Assembly (NCBI RefSeq): GCF_022846655.1
Contig: NZ_AP025667.1
Span: forward strand, 2,703,001-2,767,000
Length of the DNA: 64,000 nt
DNA from: Streptomyces seoulensis
GTDB lineage: Bacteria > Actinomycetota > Actinomycetes > Streptomycetales > Streptomycetaceae
Direction: 5' to 3'
In this document: positions 25,109 to 42,945 of the stretch, piece by piece
How the letters are laid out: each line of letters starts with the position of its first letter
Position numbering within the stretch: the first letter of the stretch is position 1
Program-made: the position numbers and the translations under genes
Notes under the pieces: model-generated
Seen by the model: only the letters and a program-made list of their open reading frames with translations
The model's database searches: none
Told to the model about the DNA's origin: nothing

Positions 25109-26344
25109 TCAGGAAGCGGTCGCGGTGAGGCCGTCGAGGTAGGCGGCGAAGTCGGCGTCGGGGACGACTGCCTGGTTGAGCCGGTAGGCGCGGTCCTTGA
25201 CCCAGGCCAGGGCGGTGCGGGTCTGGGCGGGGTCCAGGTCGTGCCCGAGGCGCTCGGCGACCGCGCGCAGTACGCGCCCGCTGGCCAGGTGGGTCAGGAT
25301 CACGGTCGGGGCCACGCCCAGGTGGTGCTGCGGGTCGTAGGGCTGGAAGGTCCGCGGGTGGGTGAAGGGGGTGCCCGTGGAGATCGTGGCGACCCCGGTG
25401 CCCACGACAGGTGTGGTGACGGTGAGCGGTACGCCGGTCTCGGCGGACACCATCCGCGCGATCCCCGGCAGCCGGGTCAGGTCCGGCGCCGTCCACCACG
25501 GGTCGCGGCCGGGCCCCAGCACCTGTGCCGCCTTGGCCGGGTCGTGGGCCAGCAGGAAGAGCAACTGCTCGGTGGCCACCATGCCGCTGCGCTCGGCCAT
25601 GCCCAGCCAGGAGCAGGCGGCCACGCGCACCCCGGCCTCCATCGCCGACAGGGTGTTGGCCAGCCCCAGGCCGAGGTCGTTGTGCAGGTGCGAGACCAGC
25701 ACCGCCTCCGGCCCCGCTCCGGCCGCGACCTGCTCGAACAGTGTCCGGGTCCCTCCGGGCAGCAGATCCCCCACCGTGTCGGCCAGCACGATCGTCCCCG
25801 CGCCCTGGGCCGTCATCGCCCCCGCGTACTCGGCCACCAGGGCGTGGTCCGCGCGCGGCGCGTCCACCAGGCACACGTCGACCGCGACGCCGTCCGCCAG
25901 GCCCACCGCCTCCTTGACCACGTCCAGACCACCGGCCAGTGCCTCACGGGCCCCGGTGTGCACCAGGGCGTGGGCCGTCGCCTCCGACGCCGCCACGATG
26001 ACCATCACCCGCGCGTGCGCCGCGCCCCGAACCGCGCCCAGCGCCAAGCGCACGTCCCGCACCGTGCCCCGGCAGATCGCCGCCGGACTCACCGAGCCCT
26101 GTGCCTCCAGGGCGACCTGACGCGTCGCCTCGAACTCCTGCGCGCACACCGACGGGAAACCCGCCGCGAACACCACGTGCCGCGGCCCGTCGGCGCCGAA
26201 CACGGCCCCCTGCTCCCGGGCCAGCCGGACCCGGAAGGCGGCACTCATCAACGTCTTGGCCTGCGCGCCGTCGCGTGCCGACTCCTCGAAGAGCACCACG
26301 CGCCCGGCCCGCGCCGACTCCCGCACCACGTCCACCGCCGCCAC
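25109..26344 (-). CDS. DRE-TIM metallolyase (isopropylmalate/homocitrate synthase-like)
   Basis: 411 residues from a GTG start. The N-terminal catalytic signature is [16 protein letters not shown] (RDGxQ form of the DRE-TIM family), and the metal ligands are in [21 protein letters not shown] (HxH), so the divalent-metal aldol/Claisen chemistry site is intact. Family members join an acyl-CoA to an alpha-keto acid (LeuA, homocitrate synthase, citramalate synthase) or do retro-aldol reactions. There is no LeuA regulatory C-terminal domain; the tail is only ~100 residues. It is the first gene of the leftward operon, divergent from the NRPS genes, suggesting it supplies a homologated or branched acid precursor. 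The exact substrate is not predictable. Confidence 0.82.
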   Translation of the reverse strand: MAAVDVVRESARAGRVVLFEESARDGAQAKTLMSAAFRVRLAREQGAVFGADGPRHVVFAAGFPSVCAQEFEATRQVALEAQGSVSPAAICRGTVRDVRLALGAVRGAAHARVMVIVAASEATAHALVHTGAREALAGGLDVVKEAVGLADGVAVDVCLVDAPRADHALVAEYAGAMTAQGAGTIVLADTVGDLLPGGTRTLFEQVAAGAGPEAVLVSHLHNDLGLGLANTLSAMEAGVRVAACSWLGMAERSGMVATEQLLFLLAHDPAKAAQVLGPGRDPWWTAPDLTRLPGIARMVSAETGVPLTVTTPVVGTGVATISTGTPFTHPRTFQPYDPQHHLGVAPTVILTHLASGRVLRAVAERLGHDLDPAQTRTALAWVKDRAYRLNQAVVPDADFAAYLDGLTATAS

Positions 26345-26623
26345 CGCGCAACCCCCGTCTCGGCACCGCGGTCAGCAGCCTCACCGGCGCTACCCCGCTC
26401 GGGCTTGATCGTAGTGGACGGCAGGCGCAACAACGGCAACAACACCCATATGGGGCAACCGGGTTGGGGCCGCACGGCCAGTCGCACCGGCGCGGCGGAA
26501 GCCGCTCAGCCGTGTGAAGGACGTCCCGGCAGGCCGGGTCTGCGCGCGGTGCTGCGTCTTCTTCCCTATGGGGGCCGGTCCGGCGGCGGCAGGCTGCTGG
26601 AAAACACGGCTTGGAGGCTCACA
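26345..26623. promoter_or_regulatory. Divergent promoter region between DRE-TIM operon and NRPS operon
   Basis: This 279-bp gap must hold the promoters of both core operons. It contains the perfect palindrome CCCATATGGG at 26445-26454 (followed by GCAACC) and, 115 bp on, CCCTATGGGGGCC from 26564. TATGGGG elements of the same type also lie upstream of lanM (49478-49503), so they may be binding sites of the cluster's LuxR/LAL regulators. No confident -10/-35 pair was seen. The ribosome site GGAGG for the first NRPS is at 26613-26617. Confidence 0.4.
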
Positions 26624-29600
26624 GTGACAGCAGGCCCGGCCCCCGACAGGGCACCGATGGACGGCGACACCCTCACGGCATCCTTCGCGCAGCGCCGGCT
26701 GTGGTTCCTGGAGCAGTTGGCCGGCGGTTCCTCCGGGTCGATGCTTCCGCTGGTTCTGAGGCTGCGCGGGGACCTGGACGTGGACCGGCTGGAGCGGTCG
26801 CTCGCCGGGATCGTGGCCCGGCACGAGGTGCTGCGTACCCGGTTCACCGCCGTGGACGGCGAGCCCGTGCCCCGGGTGGACGCCCCCACGGGCCTCCTCC
26901 TGCGGCGGACCGAGGCGGACAGCGCGGAGGACCTCTTCGCCTCGCACCTGGGCCGTCCGGTGGACCTGTCCGCCGAGCACCCGGTCCGGGCCACGCTCGC
27001 GCGCCTTGCGCCGGACGAGCACCTGCTGCTGATCGAGATCCACCACATCGCGGTGGACGGCTGGTCGTGGGGCGTGCTGCTGGACGAACTCGCCGCCGGA
27101 TACCGTGGCGAGACCGTCGCCCCGCCCGCCACGCGCTACGCCGACCTCGCCCGCGCCCAGGCCGAGCGCCTGTCCGGTGCGCGGCTGGAGCGGCTGCTCG
27201 GGCACTGGCGCGACCGCCTGTCCGGGCTCGAACCGCTCGACCTGCCCACCGACCGGCCGCGCCCCGCCGTCTGGGACGGCTCGGGCGGCGTCGTCCGCTT
27301 CGACCTGCCCGCCGACCTCGTCGCGGCCGTGGACACCGTGGCCCGCTCCCGCCGCGCCACCCGGTACATGCTGCTGCTCACGGCCTACCAGGCGCTCCTG
27401 GGGCACTGGTCGGGCCGCACGGACGTCGCGGTGTGCAGCACGCTGGCCGACCGTGCCCAGCGCGGTGCCTCCGCCCTCATCGGGCCGCTCGTCAATACGG
27501 TCGTCCTGCGCTCGGACCTGTCCGGCAGGCCGGGTTTCGGTGCCCTGCTCGACCGGGTGCGGGGCCGCGTCCTGACCGACCTCTCGCACGCCGAGGTGCC
27601 CTTCGACCACGTGGTCGGCGCGGTCGGCGGCAGGCGGGACCTGTCCCGGCATCCGCTGGCGCAGGCGTCGTTCACCCTGCTCAACAGCCCGATCCGGCCG
27701 GTCCGGATGCCCGGCCTCGAGGTGGAGCTGGTGGAGCCCCCGCTCACCGGGACCCCGCTGGACGTCTTCCTCGACCTGACCCTGCGTGCCGACGGCAGCG
27801 TCGCCGCCATCCTGCAGTACGCCACCGCCCTCTACGACGCCGCCACCATGCGGGCCTTCGCCCGCGCCTACGTGCTGCTGCTGCGTGCGGTCCTGGCCGA
27901 CACCGAGACGCCCGTGCAGGACCTGTGCCGCGCCCTGCCCGCGGGAACGGGCGCACCCGCCGCCCCGCGCGCCGAGTGGCACCACGCCCCCGACCGGCCC
28001 ACCGCCGCGCCGCCCCCGGTCGCGTTCCGCGGGAGCCCCGACGCCACCGCACTGATCTGCGGTGACTTGGCGGCCACCTACGCCGAGCTGGACGCCATGA
28101 CCGGGGGACTCGCCGCCGCGCTGCGGGCCGCCGGGGTCGGCCCCGGCAGCCCGGTGGGCGTGCTGCTGCGCCGTGGCCTGTGGTCGGCCGCGGCGATCGA
28201 GGGCGTGTGGCGGGCAGGCGGCGCCTACGTCCCCCTCGACCCCGAACTCCCGCTGGAACGGCTGCGGTTCATGGCCGAAGAGGCCCAGCTCGCCTGTGTC
28301 GTGGCCGACCCGGCGACCGCGCGGACGGCCGAGGGGCTCGCACCGGTCGTCCTCGACATCGAACGGGTGGCCCCGGCCGCGGACGGCCCCCGGCACCGTC
28401 CGGACCCGCGCGAGCTGGCCCACGTCATCTTCACCTCCGGTTCCACCGGCCGGCCCAAGGCGGTCGGAGTCGAACACGCGGCCCTCGCCTCGCACGTCGC
28501 CGCCGCCCGCGAGCGCCTCGGCATCACCGCGGCCGACCGGGTGCTGGCCTTCGCCTCGTTCGCCTTCGACGCCTCGCTCGACCAACTGCTGCCCGCCCTC
28601 ACCTGCGGTGCCACCGTGGTCATGCGCCCGGACGAACCGTGGCTGCCCACCCAGGTCCCCGAGGTCGTCCAGCGGCACGCCCTGACCGTGGTCAACGTGC
28701 CCCCGACCTACTGGGCCGAACTCACCCTCTCGCTGGACCGGCGGCTGGCCGCCGCCCTCACCTCCCTACGGCTGCTGGTCCTGGGCGGCGAGGCGGTCCC
28801 CGCCGACACCCTCGCCACCTGGCGTGCCGCTGTCCCGTGGGCCCGTGTGTGCAACGCCTACGGGCCCACCGAGACCACCGTCACCGCGACGACCCACGAC
28901 GTCCGCGACGCCCCCTCCGGCAGCGTGCCCATCGGCCGCCCCCTCGGCGACCGCCGGGTGTACGTGGTCGACGCCGACGACACCCCCGTCCCGGTGGGCG
29001 TCGGCGGCGAACTCCTCGTCGGCGGGACCGAGGTGGCCCGGGGCTACCTGCGCCGCCCCGCCCTGACGGCCGAGCGCTTCGTGCCCGACCCGTACGGGCC
29101 GCCCGGCAGCCGCCTGTACCGCACCGGCGACTTCGTGCGCTGGCAGCCCGGAGGCGAGCTGGAGTTCCTCGGCCGCCGCGACGACCAGGTCAAGATCCGC
29201 GGCTTCCGTATCGAACTCGGCGAGGTGGAGGCGGTGTTGCGGGCCTGCCCGCTGGTCGCCGCGGCCGCCGCCCGCCCCGACCGCGCCACCGGACGCAGCC
29301 TGATCGGCTACGTCGTACCGGCCGCACCCGGCGACGGGACCGCCGACGACCCCGGCGCGGCCGGCCACGACCCTGCCGAGGCCACCACCCCGCCGGCCGT
29401 CGACCGTGCCGCGCTGCGCGCCTGGTGCGCCCGCTTCCTGCCGCACTACGCCGTGCCCTCCGAGTTCGTCCTCCTGGACGCCCTGCCCGTGGCCGTGTCG
29501 GGCAAGCTCGACCCGTCCGCGCTGCCCGACCCGGACCAGGTCCGCTCCGGAGCCGACGGCGCCTACGCGGCTCCCCGCGACGAGACCGAGCGGATCGTCG

Positions 29601-32600
29601 CCGAGGTGTGGGCCGACGTCCTGGGCGTGGAGCGCGTCGGCATCGACGACAGCTTCTTCGACCTCGGCGGCCACTCCCTGCTCGCCACCATGGCCGTCTC
29701 CCGGATCGCCCAGCGTCTCGACCGCGAGATCGAACTGCGCACCGTCTTCGAGAACCCCACCGTGCGCGGCTTCGCCCCGCGCGTCGCCGCCGCTCGCGCG
29801 TCCGGCGCCACCGAGGTGACCCCCGTGGACCGGGACCGCCCGCTGCCGCTGTCCTTCGCCCAGGAACGCCTGTGGTTCCTGGACCGCACCTCCGACCGCG
29901 GCGACTCCTACCTGCTCTGGTACTGCTGGCGGGTGAGCGGCGGCCTGGACCGCACCGCCTGGCAGCAGGCCCTGGACGACCTGGTCGAACGGCACGAGGT
30001 GCTGCGCACGGCCCTCACGGAGTCCGACGGACGTCCCGTGCAGCAGGTCCGCGATCCCCGACCGGTGCCCCTGCACTGGGAGCGGGTGCCCGGCGCGCCG
30101 GACGAGCCGGCCCGCCTGGAGGCCGTACGGCGGCAGGCCGTCGCCCTGGCCACGCGCCGGTTCGACCTCGACCGGCCACCGCTGCTGCGGGCCGGGGTCT
30201 GGGAACTGGCGGGCGACGACCATGTCGTGGTCCTCGCCCTGCACCACGCCGTCACCGACGGCTGGTCCAAGGGCGTCCTGCTCGACGAGCTCGCCCGGCA
30301 CTACTGGGCCCGGCTGTCGGGGGAGCGGGCCCAGCTCCCACCGCTGCCCGTGCAGTACGGGGACTTCGCCGTCTGGCAGCGCGACCGTGCCGACAGCGGG
30401 GCCCTGGAGCCCCAACTCTCCTACTGGCAGCAGACCCTGGCCGGGGCACCCGCCCTGGAGCTGCCCACCGACCGGCCGCGGCCGTCGGTGTTCACCGGGC
30501 GGGGCGGCGCCGTCGAGGTGGACCTGCCCGAGGACCTCGCCCACCGCGTGGACGCCTACGCCCGCGCACACGGCGCGACCCGCTTCATGGTGCTGCTGGC
30601 CGCCGCCCAGGCCGTCCTCGCCCGCTGGTCCGGACAGACCGACGTGTCCGTCGGCACACCCGTCGCCGGCCGCGACCGGCTCGAACTGGAGCCCCTGGTC
30701 GGCTTCTTCGTGAACACCGTCGTCCTGCGCACCGACCTCTCGGGGCGCCCCGGTTTCGCCGCCCTCGTCGAGCGGGTGCGGGACGTGGTCCTCGGCGCCT
30801 TCGACCACCAGGAGGTGCCCTTCGAGCGCGTGGTGGAACGGCTGCGCCCCGAACGCGACCTGTCCCGCAACCCGTTGTTCCAGGTGATGGTGGACGTCCA
30901 GGACGCCACCACGGACGGCTCCGGACTGCCCGGCCTGGACGCCGCCGGATTCACGCTGCCGTGGGGGTCGGCGAAGTTCGACCTGACCGCGACCTTCCTG
31001 GTCCGGCCCGGCCGGTTCGCCCTCAACGTCGAGTACGCCGCCGACCTCTTCGACCCGGCCACCGCCACCCGGTTCGCCCGGCACGTCGGCCGGGTGCTGG
31101 AGGCCGCCCTCGCCGCCCCCGGCACACCGGTGGACGAGGTGCCGCTGCTCTCCGGAAGCGAACGGGAGCACCTGGTGGCGGCCGCGGGACGGGACGCCGC
31201 GCCCGCGCCGAGGTTCCGGGTCGCGGGAGACCCCGACGCCAGGGCCGTGGTGTGCGAGGGGCACTCCCTCGACTACGCCCGGCTGGACGCCCTGACCGGC
31301 GGCCTGGCCGCAGAACTGGCCGCCGCCGGGGTGGTCCCCGGCAGCGCGGTGGGCGTGTGCGTGGGCCGGGGGGTCTGGTCGGTGGCCGCGATGCTCGCCG
31401 TGTGGCGCGCGGGCGGCGTCTACGTACCGCTCGACGCCCAACTCCCCGCCGAAAGGCTGGAGTACATGCTGCGCGAGGCGGGCGTGGCACACGTCGTGAC
31501 CGACGCGGGCACCCGCGGCAGGACCGCCGGTCTCGGCGTGACGGCGGTCGGCGTGGAGCACGTGCGGCCGACCCCCGACGGCCCCCGCCACACACCCGCA
31601 CCCGGCGACCTCGCCTACGTCATCTTCACCTCGGGCTCCACCGGCCGGCCCAAGGCCGTGGGCGTCGAGCACCACGCCCTGGACGCCCATGTGGCCGCCG
31701 CCCGGCAGGAGTTCGCGCTCACCTCCGAGGACCGGGTGCTGACCTTCGCCTCCACCTCGTTCGACGCCTCCCTGGAGCAGATGCTGCCCGCGCTGAGCAC
31801 CGGGGCGACGGTGATCGTCCGCCCGGACGAGATCTGGGCCCCCGAGGAACTCGTCGCTCGCGTCGCCGCCGAGCGGGTGACCGTCATGGAGCTCACCCCG
31901 TCCTACTGGGCCGAGGTCGTCGCCCGCCTGGACGCCCTCGCGCCCCGGCTGGCCTCGCTGCGGCTGCTGGTGACCGGGGGAGAGGCGCTGCCCGCCGACC
32001 CCCTGGCGAGCTGGTTCGCCCGGCTGCCCGGCGTCCCCGTGGTCAACACCTACGGCCCGACCGAGGCGGTCGTCTCCGCCACCGCCCACCGCGTCGAGCG
32101 GGTGCCGGAGGGCCGGGTGCCCATCGGACGCGCCCTGGGCAGCAGGCGGGCCCACGTGGTGGACACCCTGGGCGAGCCGGTGCCGGACGGGGTCCCCGGC
32201 GAACTCCTGCTCGGCGGACCCGAGCTGGCACGCGGTTACCTGGGAAGGCCCGCCCTGACGGCCGAGCGCTTCGTGCCCGATCCGTTCGGCGCCCCCGGCG
32301 CCCGGCTCTACCGGACCGGTGACGTCGTACGGCGGCTGCCCTCGGGGGAGCTGGAGTTCCTCGGCCGCAACGACGACCAGGTCAAGATCCGCGGGTTCCG
32401 GGTCGAGCCGGGGGAGGCCGAGGCGGTGCTGCGCCGTCACCCGGGCGTGCGGGCCGCGGCCGTCGTCGTCCGCGCCCTGCACGGCGAACCGGCCCTGGTC
32501 GGCTACGCCGCGGGCGGGGGACTGGCCGAGGAGTCCCTGCAGACGCACTGCCGGGCCCACCTGCCGCACTACCTCGTCCCCTCGGCCTTCGTCCTCCTCG

Positions 32601-32974
32601 ACACCCTGCCGCTGACCGTGCAGGGCAAACTGGACACCGCGGCCCTGCCCGACCCGGTCGCACCCGCACCCCAGGACTTCGTCGCGCCGAGCACTCCGGC
32701 CCAGACCGTCGTCGCGCAGATCTGGTGCGAGGTGCTCGACCTGCCCCGCGTCGGCGTCCACGACGACTTCTTCGTCCTCGGCGGGCACTCCCTGCGCGCG
32801 GTGTCCGTCGTCTCCCGCCTGCGGACCGCCTTCGACTGCCCGCTCCAGGTCCGCGACCTCTTCGAACACCCCACCGTGGAACGGCTCGCCGCCGAGGTGG
32901 AGCGCCGGCTGCTGGAGCTGATCTCGCAGATGAGCGACGACGAGATCGACCTCTCCCTCACGGCCGACCACTGA
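26624..32974 (+). CDS. Non-ribosomal peptide synthetase, modules 1-2 (C-A-T-C-A-T)
   Basis: 2116 residues. C1 (HHIAVDG at ~140), A1 (TSGSTGRPK at ~604), T1 (GGHSL, Ser ~1018), C2 (HHAVTDG at ~1207), A2 (TSGSTGRPK at ~1669), T2 (GGHSL, Ser ~2056). All condensation and phosphopantetheine residues are intact. Reading the A pockets by eye against GrsA gives DADNVGAVTK for A1 and DAEEVGTVSK for A2; neither matches a code I know with certainty, though the acidic residues in A2 hint at a basic side chain. Because the protein begins with a C domain, the first unit may be acylated or receive a residue loaded elsewhere, for example on the stand-alone PCP. The GTG start has GGAGG six bases upstream. Confidence 0.93.
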   Translation: MTAGPAPDRAPMDGDTLTASFAQRRLWFLEQLAGGSSGSMLPLVLRLRGDLDVDRLERSLAGIVARHEVLRTRFTAVDGEPVPRVDAPTGLLLRRTEADSAEDLFASHLGRPVDLSAEHPVRATLARLAPDEHLLLIEIHHIAVDGWSWGVLLDELAAGYRGETVAPPATRYADLARAQAERLSGARLERLLGHWRDRLSGLEPLDLPTDRPRPAVWDGSGGVVRFDLPADLVAAVDTVARSRRATRYMLLLTAYQALLGHWSGRTDVAVCSTLADRAQRGASALIGPLVNTVVLRSDLSGRPGFGALLDRVRGRVLTDLSHAEVPFDHVVGAVGGRRDLSRHPLAQASFTLLNSPIRPVRMPGLEVELVEPPLTGTPLDVFLDLTLRADGSVAAILQYATALYDAATMRAFARAYVLLLRAVLADTETPVQDLCRALPAGTGAPAAPRAEWHHAPDRPTAAPPPVAFRGSPDATALICGDLAATYAELDAMTGGLAAALRAAGVGPGSPVGVLLRRGLWSAAAIEGVWRAGGAYVPLDPELPLERLRFMAEEAQLACVVADPATARTAEGLAPVVLDIERVAPAADGPRHRPDPRELAHVIFTSGSTGRPKAVGVEHAALASHVAAARERLGITAADRVLAFASFAFDASLDQLLPALTCGATVVMRPDEPWLPTQVPEVVQRHALTVVNVPPTYWAELTLSLDRRLAAALTSLRLLVLGGEAVPADTLATWRAAVPWARVCNAYGPTETTVTATTHDVRDAPSGSVPIGRPLGDRRVYVVDADDTPVPVGVGGELLVGGTEVARGYLRRPALTAERFVPDPYGPPGSRLYRTGDFVRWQPGGELEFLGRRDDQVKIRGFRIELGEVEAVLRACPLVAAAAARPDRATGRSLIGYVVPAAPGDGTADDPGAAGHDPAEATTPPAVDRAALRAWCARFLPHYAVPSEFVLLDALPVAVSGKLDPSALPDPDQVRSGADGAYAAPRDETERIVAEVWADVLGVERVGIDDSFFDLGGHSLLATMAVSRIAQRLDREIELRTVFENPTVRGFAPRVAAARASGATEVTPVDRDRPLPLSFAQERLWFLDRTSDRGDSYLLWYCWRVSGGLDRTAWQQALDDLVERHEVLRTALTESDGRPVQQVRDPRPVPLHWERVPGAPDEPARLEAVRRQAVALATRRFDLDRPPLLRAGVWELAGDDHVVVLALHHAVTDGWSKGVLLDELARHYWARLSGERAQLPPLPVQYGDFAVWQRDRADSGALEPQLSYWQQTLAGAPALELPTDRPRPSVFTGRGGAVEVDLPEDLAHRVDAYARAHGATRFMVLLAAAQAVLARWSGQTDVSVGTPVAGRDRLELEPLVGFFVNTVVLRTDLSGRPGFAALVERVRDVVLGAFDHQEVPFERVVERLRPERDLSRNPLFQVMVDVQDATTDGSGLPGLDAAGFTLPWGSAKFDLTATFLVRPGRFALNVEYAADLFDPATATRFARHVGRVLEAALAAPGTPVDEVPLLSGSEREHLVAAAGRDAAPAPRFRVAGDPDARAVVCEGHSLDYARLDALTGGLAAELAAAGVVPGSAVGVCVGRGVWSVAAMLAVWRAGGVYVPLDAQLPAERLEYMLREAGVAHVVTDAGTRGRTAGLGVTAVGVEHVRPTPDGPRHTPAPGDLAYVIFTSGSTGRPKAVGVEHHALDAHVAAARQEFALTSEDRVLTFASTSFDASLEQMLPALSTGATVIVRPDEIWAPEELVARVAAERVTVMELTPSYWAEVVARLDALAPRLASLRLLVTGGEALPADPLASWFARLPGVPVVNTYGPTEAVVSATAHRVERVPEGRVPIGRALGSRRAHVVDTLGEPVPDGVPGELLLGGPELARGYLGRPALTAERFVPDPFGAPGARLYRTGDVVRRLPSGELEFLGRNDDQVKIRGFRVEPGEAEAVLRRHPGVRAAAVVVRALHGEPALVGYAAGGGLAEESLQTHCRAHLPHYLVPSAFVLLDTLPLTVQGKLDTAALPDPVAPAPQDFVAPSTPAQTVVAQIWCEVLDLPRVGVHDDFFVLGGHSLRAVSVVSRLRTAFDCPLQVRDLFEHPTVERLAAEVERRLLELISQMSDDEIDLSLTADH

Positions 32975-33076
32975 CCCTGCCGCACCGGTCGCCCCGGCGT
33001 GCCCGTGAGCCTCACCGGACGCCGGCCCGCCGCCCTTCCCCGCTTCTGCTTCACCCTGTGAGAACGGAGTGCCCTC

Positions 33077-40350
<7,274 letters not shown>

Positions 40351-40354
<4 letters not shown>

Positions 40355-41583
40355 CCATCCTCACCACCGCCCCGGCCTTCGCCGAGCGCTACCTGCTCTC
40401 CCCGGACCTGGTCGCCGAACCCTACGGCCACCTCGACGCGCTGCGCGCACACGCGCCGGTGCACTGGAGCCCGCTGCACCACGCCTGGCTCGTCACGGGC
40501 TACGACCAGGTCATGCGGTGCCTGCGCGACCCCGCGGTCTCCGCCGACCGGGTCCGGCCCCTGATGGACGCCGTACCGCAGGGCGCCCGCGAGGACGCCG
40601 AGCGGGCCTTCGCCATCCTGTCCCGCTGGATGGTCTTCAACGACCCGCCCCAGCACCGCAGACTGCGCCAGGTCTTCCAGGAGTCGTTCGCCGCGAGGGC
40701 GGTGACCCGCTACCGCGTCTTCACCGAGAAGGCCACCGCGAACGTCCTCGCCCGCCGGGCCGCCCCCGGCCGCGCCGGAGACCTGATGGCCGACCTCGCC
40801 CGGCCGCTGCCCGCGCTGGTCTTCGCCCGCTGGCTCGGCGTCCCCCGCACCGACGCCCCCGCGTTCTGGTACTGGAACGCCCGCGTCGCCGACCTCGTCC
40901 TCGGCACCGCGCAGGAGGAGAGCGAGTACCGCGCCTCGCTCCAGGCGCTGGTGAGCCTGGAGGACTACCTCGCCGACCTGGTGGCCCGGCGCCGGGCCGA
41001 ACCCGCCGACGACCTGATCAGCCAGGTGCTGCGGGAAGGCAGGGTGGGGGACTCCGTCACCGAGGAGGAGTTCGTCGGGATGCTCACCCAGATGGCGTTC
41101 GCCGGCGGGGAGACCACGAGCAACCTCATCGCCAACACCGTCGTGGCCCTGCACACCGAGGGCCGGCTGGACGAGGTCCGCGAGGACCCGGAGCTGGTGC
41201 GGGCGGCCGTCGAGGAGACGCTGCGCCTGGACGGACCGTCGAAGATGTCCATCCGCACCGCCGCCCGCGACCTCGACCTGGACGGGCACACCGTGCGCGC
41301 CGGGGACCGGATCTTCCTGGTGACCGCGGCCGCCAACCGCGACCCGGCCCGCTTCCCCGACCCCGGCCGGTTCGACCTCCGTCGCACCGGCGCCACCCAC
41401 CTCGGCTTCGGCTTCGGCGCCCACTTCTGCATCGGCGCCGCCCTCGCCCGGCTGGTCGCCGTGGCCGCCGTGGGCACCCTGGTCCGCGACCACCCGGACC
41501 TCACCCTCGACGAGCCCGGCCGGCTCACCTGGCAGCCCTCCCTGCTCAACCGCGCCCTCACCGCCCTGCCCGTCCGCTACTGA
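40351..41583 (+). CDS. Cytochrome P450 (NRPS operon)
   Basis: 410 residues. I-helix [16 protein letters not shown] with the acid-alcohol pair replaced by E-T, ExxR in [15 protein letters not shown], and heme loop [16 protein letters not shown]. The ATG overlaps the NRPS stop codon (ATGA), so it is translated with the assembly line and most likely hydroxylates or desaturates the peptide or a carrier-bound residue. It is only distantly similar to the first P450 of the cluster. No ferredoxin gene accompanies it. Confidence 0.9.
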
Positions 41584-41666
41584 CCGGACCGGCCGACGAC
41601 CTGACGCCGCGCGGCACCCGGTCACCCACCGGGCGCCGCGCGGCACCGACCCTGAAAGGCTCCACC

Positions 41667-42929
41667 ATGGCCACCACCCTCACCGGCGCCGGACCGCGGC
41701 TGTGGGCGCCCGCCCGGCACCGCCCCTTCCGACTCCTCTGGCTCGGACAGTCGTTGTCCCTGCTCGGCGACGGCTTCAGCGTCGTCGCGTTCTCCTGGAT
41801 CACCCTCGGCCTGACCGGCTCCACCCTCACCCTCGGCTACGTCCTCGCCTTCCAGGCGGTGCCCCGCGCCCTGCTGACCCTGGTGGGCGGCACCCTCAGC
41901 GACTCCTGGTCCACGCGCACCCTGATGATCGCCTCCAGCTGGACGCGGGCCGGACTCATGGCCGCGGTGGGACTGGTCGGTCTCACCGGACATCTGACGG
42001 TGTGGATGCTCTGCGCGGCCGCCGCCGCCTTCGGCGCCGTGGACGCCTTCTTCCAGCCCGCCCGCATGTCGATCCTGCCCTCGGTGGTGGACGAGGACCT
42101 GCTCACCCCGGCCAACGCCCTGCTCGGCGCGGGCACCCGGACCGCCGCGGTCCTCGGCCCGGCCGTCGGCGGCATGGTCATCGCCGTCACCGAGGCACCG
42201 GTCGCCTTCCTCGTCGACGCCGTCTGCTTCGTCCTGTGCGGCCTGTGCGTGCTCGGCATCCGCACCCGGCCCCGCGCACCACGGGCGGCCGCCCCGGCCG
42301 GCGCCAGGCCCGCCGCCGAAGCCGCCCCCTCGCTCGGCGCCCGCATCCGCGAAGGCGTGGCCTTCACCTGGCGCGACCCCCGGCTGCGCACCGTCGTCGC
42401 GCTCGACACCGCCGTCAACTTCTGTTACGCCGGGCCCTTCACCGTCGGCTTCGCCACCCTCGCCGACCAGGTGCTGCGCGGCGGCTCGGCCACCCTGGGC
42501 GTGCTCAACGGCTCCCTGGCCGGCGGCGCGATGCTCGGCACCCTGGCCGGCGGCGCGCTCGGCGGGCGGCCCCGGGTGGGGCTGCTGGTGGCCGCTCTCG
42601 CCGGGTGGCTCGGCGCGGGGATGGCCGTCCTCGGGCTGGTCCACAGCACCCCGGCGGTGGTGGCTACGGTCCTCGCGATGGGCTTCGCCATCGGCTTCCA
42701 GGGCGTGTTCGGGCTGAGCTGGATCCAGCGCAACATCCCCTCGGACGTGCTCAGCCGGGTCGTCTCCGTGGACATGGTCCTCGGCTACGCCGCCGCGCCG
42801 CTCTCACTCGTCGTCTGCGGCGCCCTCGCCCGCACCAGCACCTTCGCGCTGTTCGCCACGGTGGCCGCCGTCCTCGCCGTGACCGCGGCGGCGGTGCTCG
42901 CCTCCCGCGCGGTGCGGGAGATGCGCTGA
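41667..42929 (+). CDS. MFS exporter
   Basis: 420 residues with about twelve hydrophobic segments and a central loop (~200-225) rich in Ala, Pro and Arg. N-terminal pattern FRLLWLGQSLSLLGDGFSVVAFSW and the GGTLSDSWSTRT loop (a motif A variant after TM2) match the drug-resistance/enterobactin-exporter-like MFS group. Probably exports the cluster product and may give self-protection. Last gene of the rightward NRPS operon; it ends 16 bp from the convergent LAL regulator. Confidence 0.88.
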   Translation: MATTLTGAGPRLWAPARHRPFRLLWLGQSLSLLGDGFSVVAFSWITLGLTGSTLTLGYVLAFQAVPRALLTLVGGTLSDSWSTRTLMIASSWTRAGLMAAVGLVGLTGHLTVWMLCAAAAAFGAVDAFFQPARMSILPSVVDEDLLTPANALLGAGTRTAAVLGPAVGGMVIAVTEAPVAFLVDAVCFVLCGLCVLGIRTRPRAPRAAAPAGARPAAEAAPSLGARIREGVAFTWRDPRLRTVVALDTAVNFCYAGPFTVGFATLADQVLRGGSATLGVLNGSLAGGAMLGTLAGGALGGRPRVGLLVAALAGWLGAGMAVLGLVHSTPAVVATVLAMGFAIGFQGVFGLSWIQRNIPSDVLSRVVSVDMVLGYAAAPLSLVVCGALARTSTFALFATVAAVLAVTAAAVLASRAVREMR

Positions 42930-42945
42930 CACGGGGACGAGGCGG

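Noticed and set aside
26101..26517. Pro/Arg-rich ORF overlapping the DRE-TIM start and promoter region
   Set aside because: No ribosome site, shadow-like composition, and it overlaps a well-supported gene.
26624..32974. Firm substrate prediction for A1 and A2
   Set aside because: Pocket residues were read by eye and match no code I can name with certainty; only the Thr code of A3 is secure.
32994..33025. Hairpin between the two NRPS genes as a terminator
   Set aside because: Only a 7-bp stem with an 18-nt loop inside an obvious operon; unlikely to end transcription.
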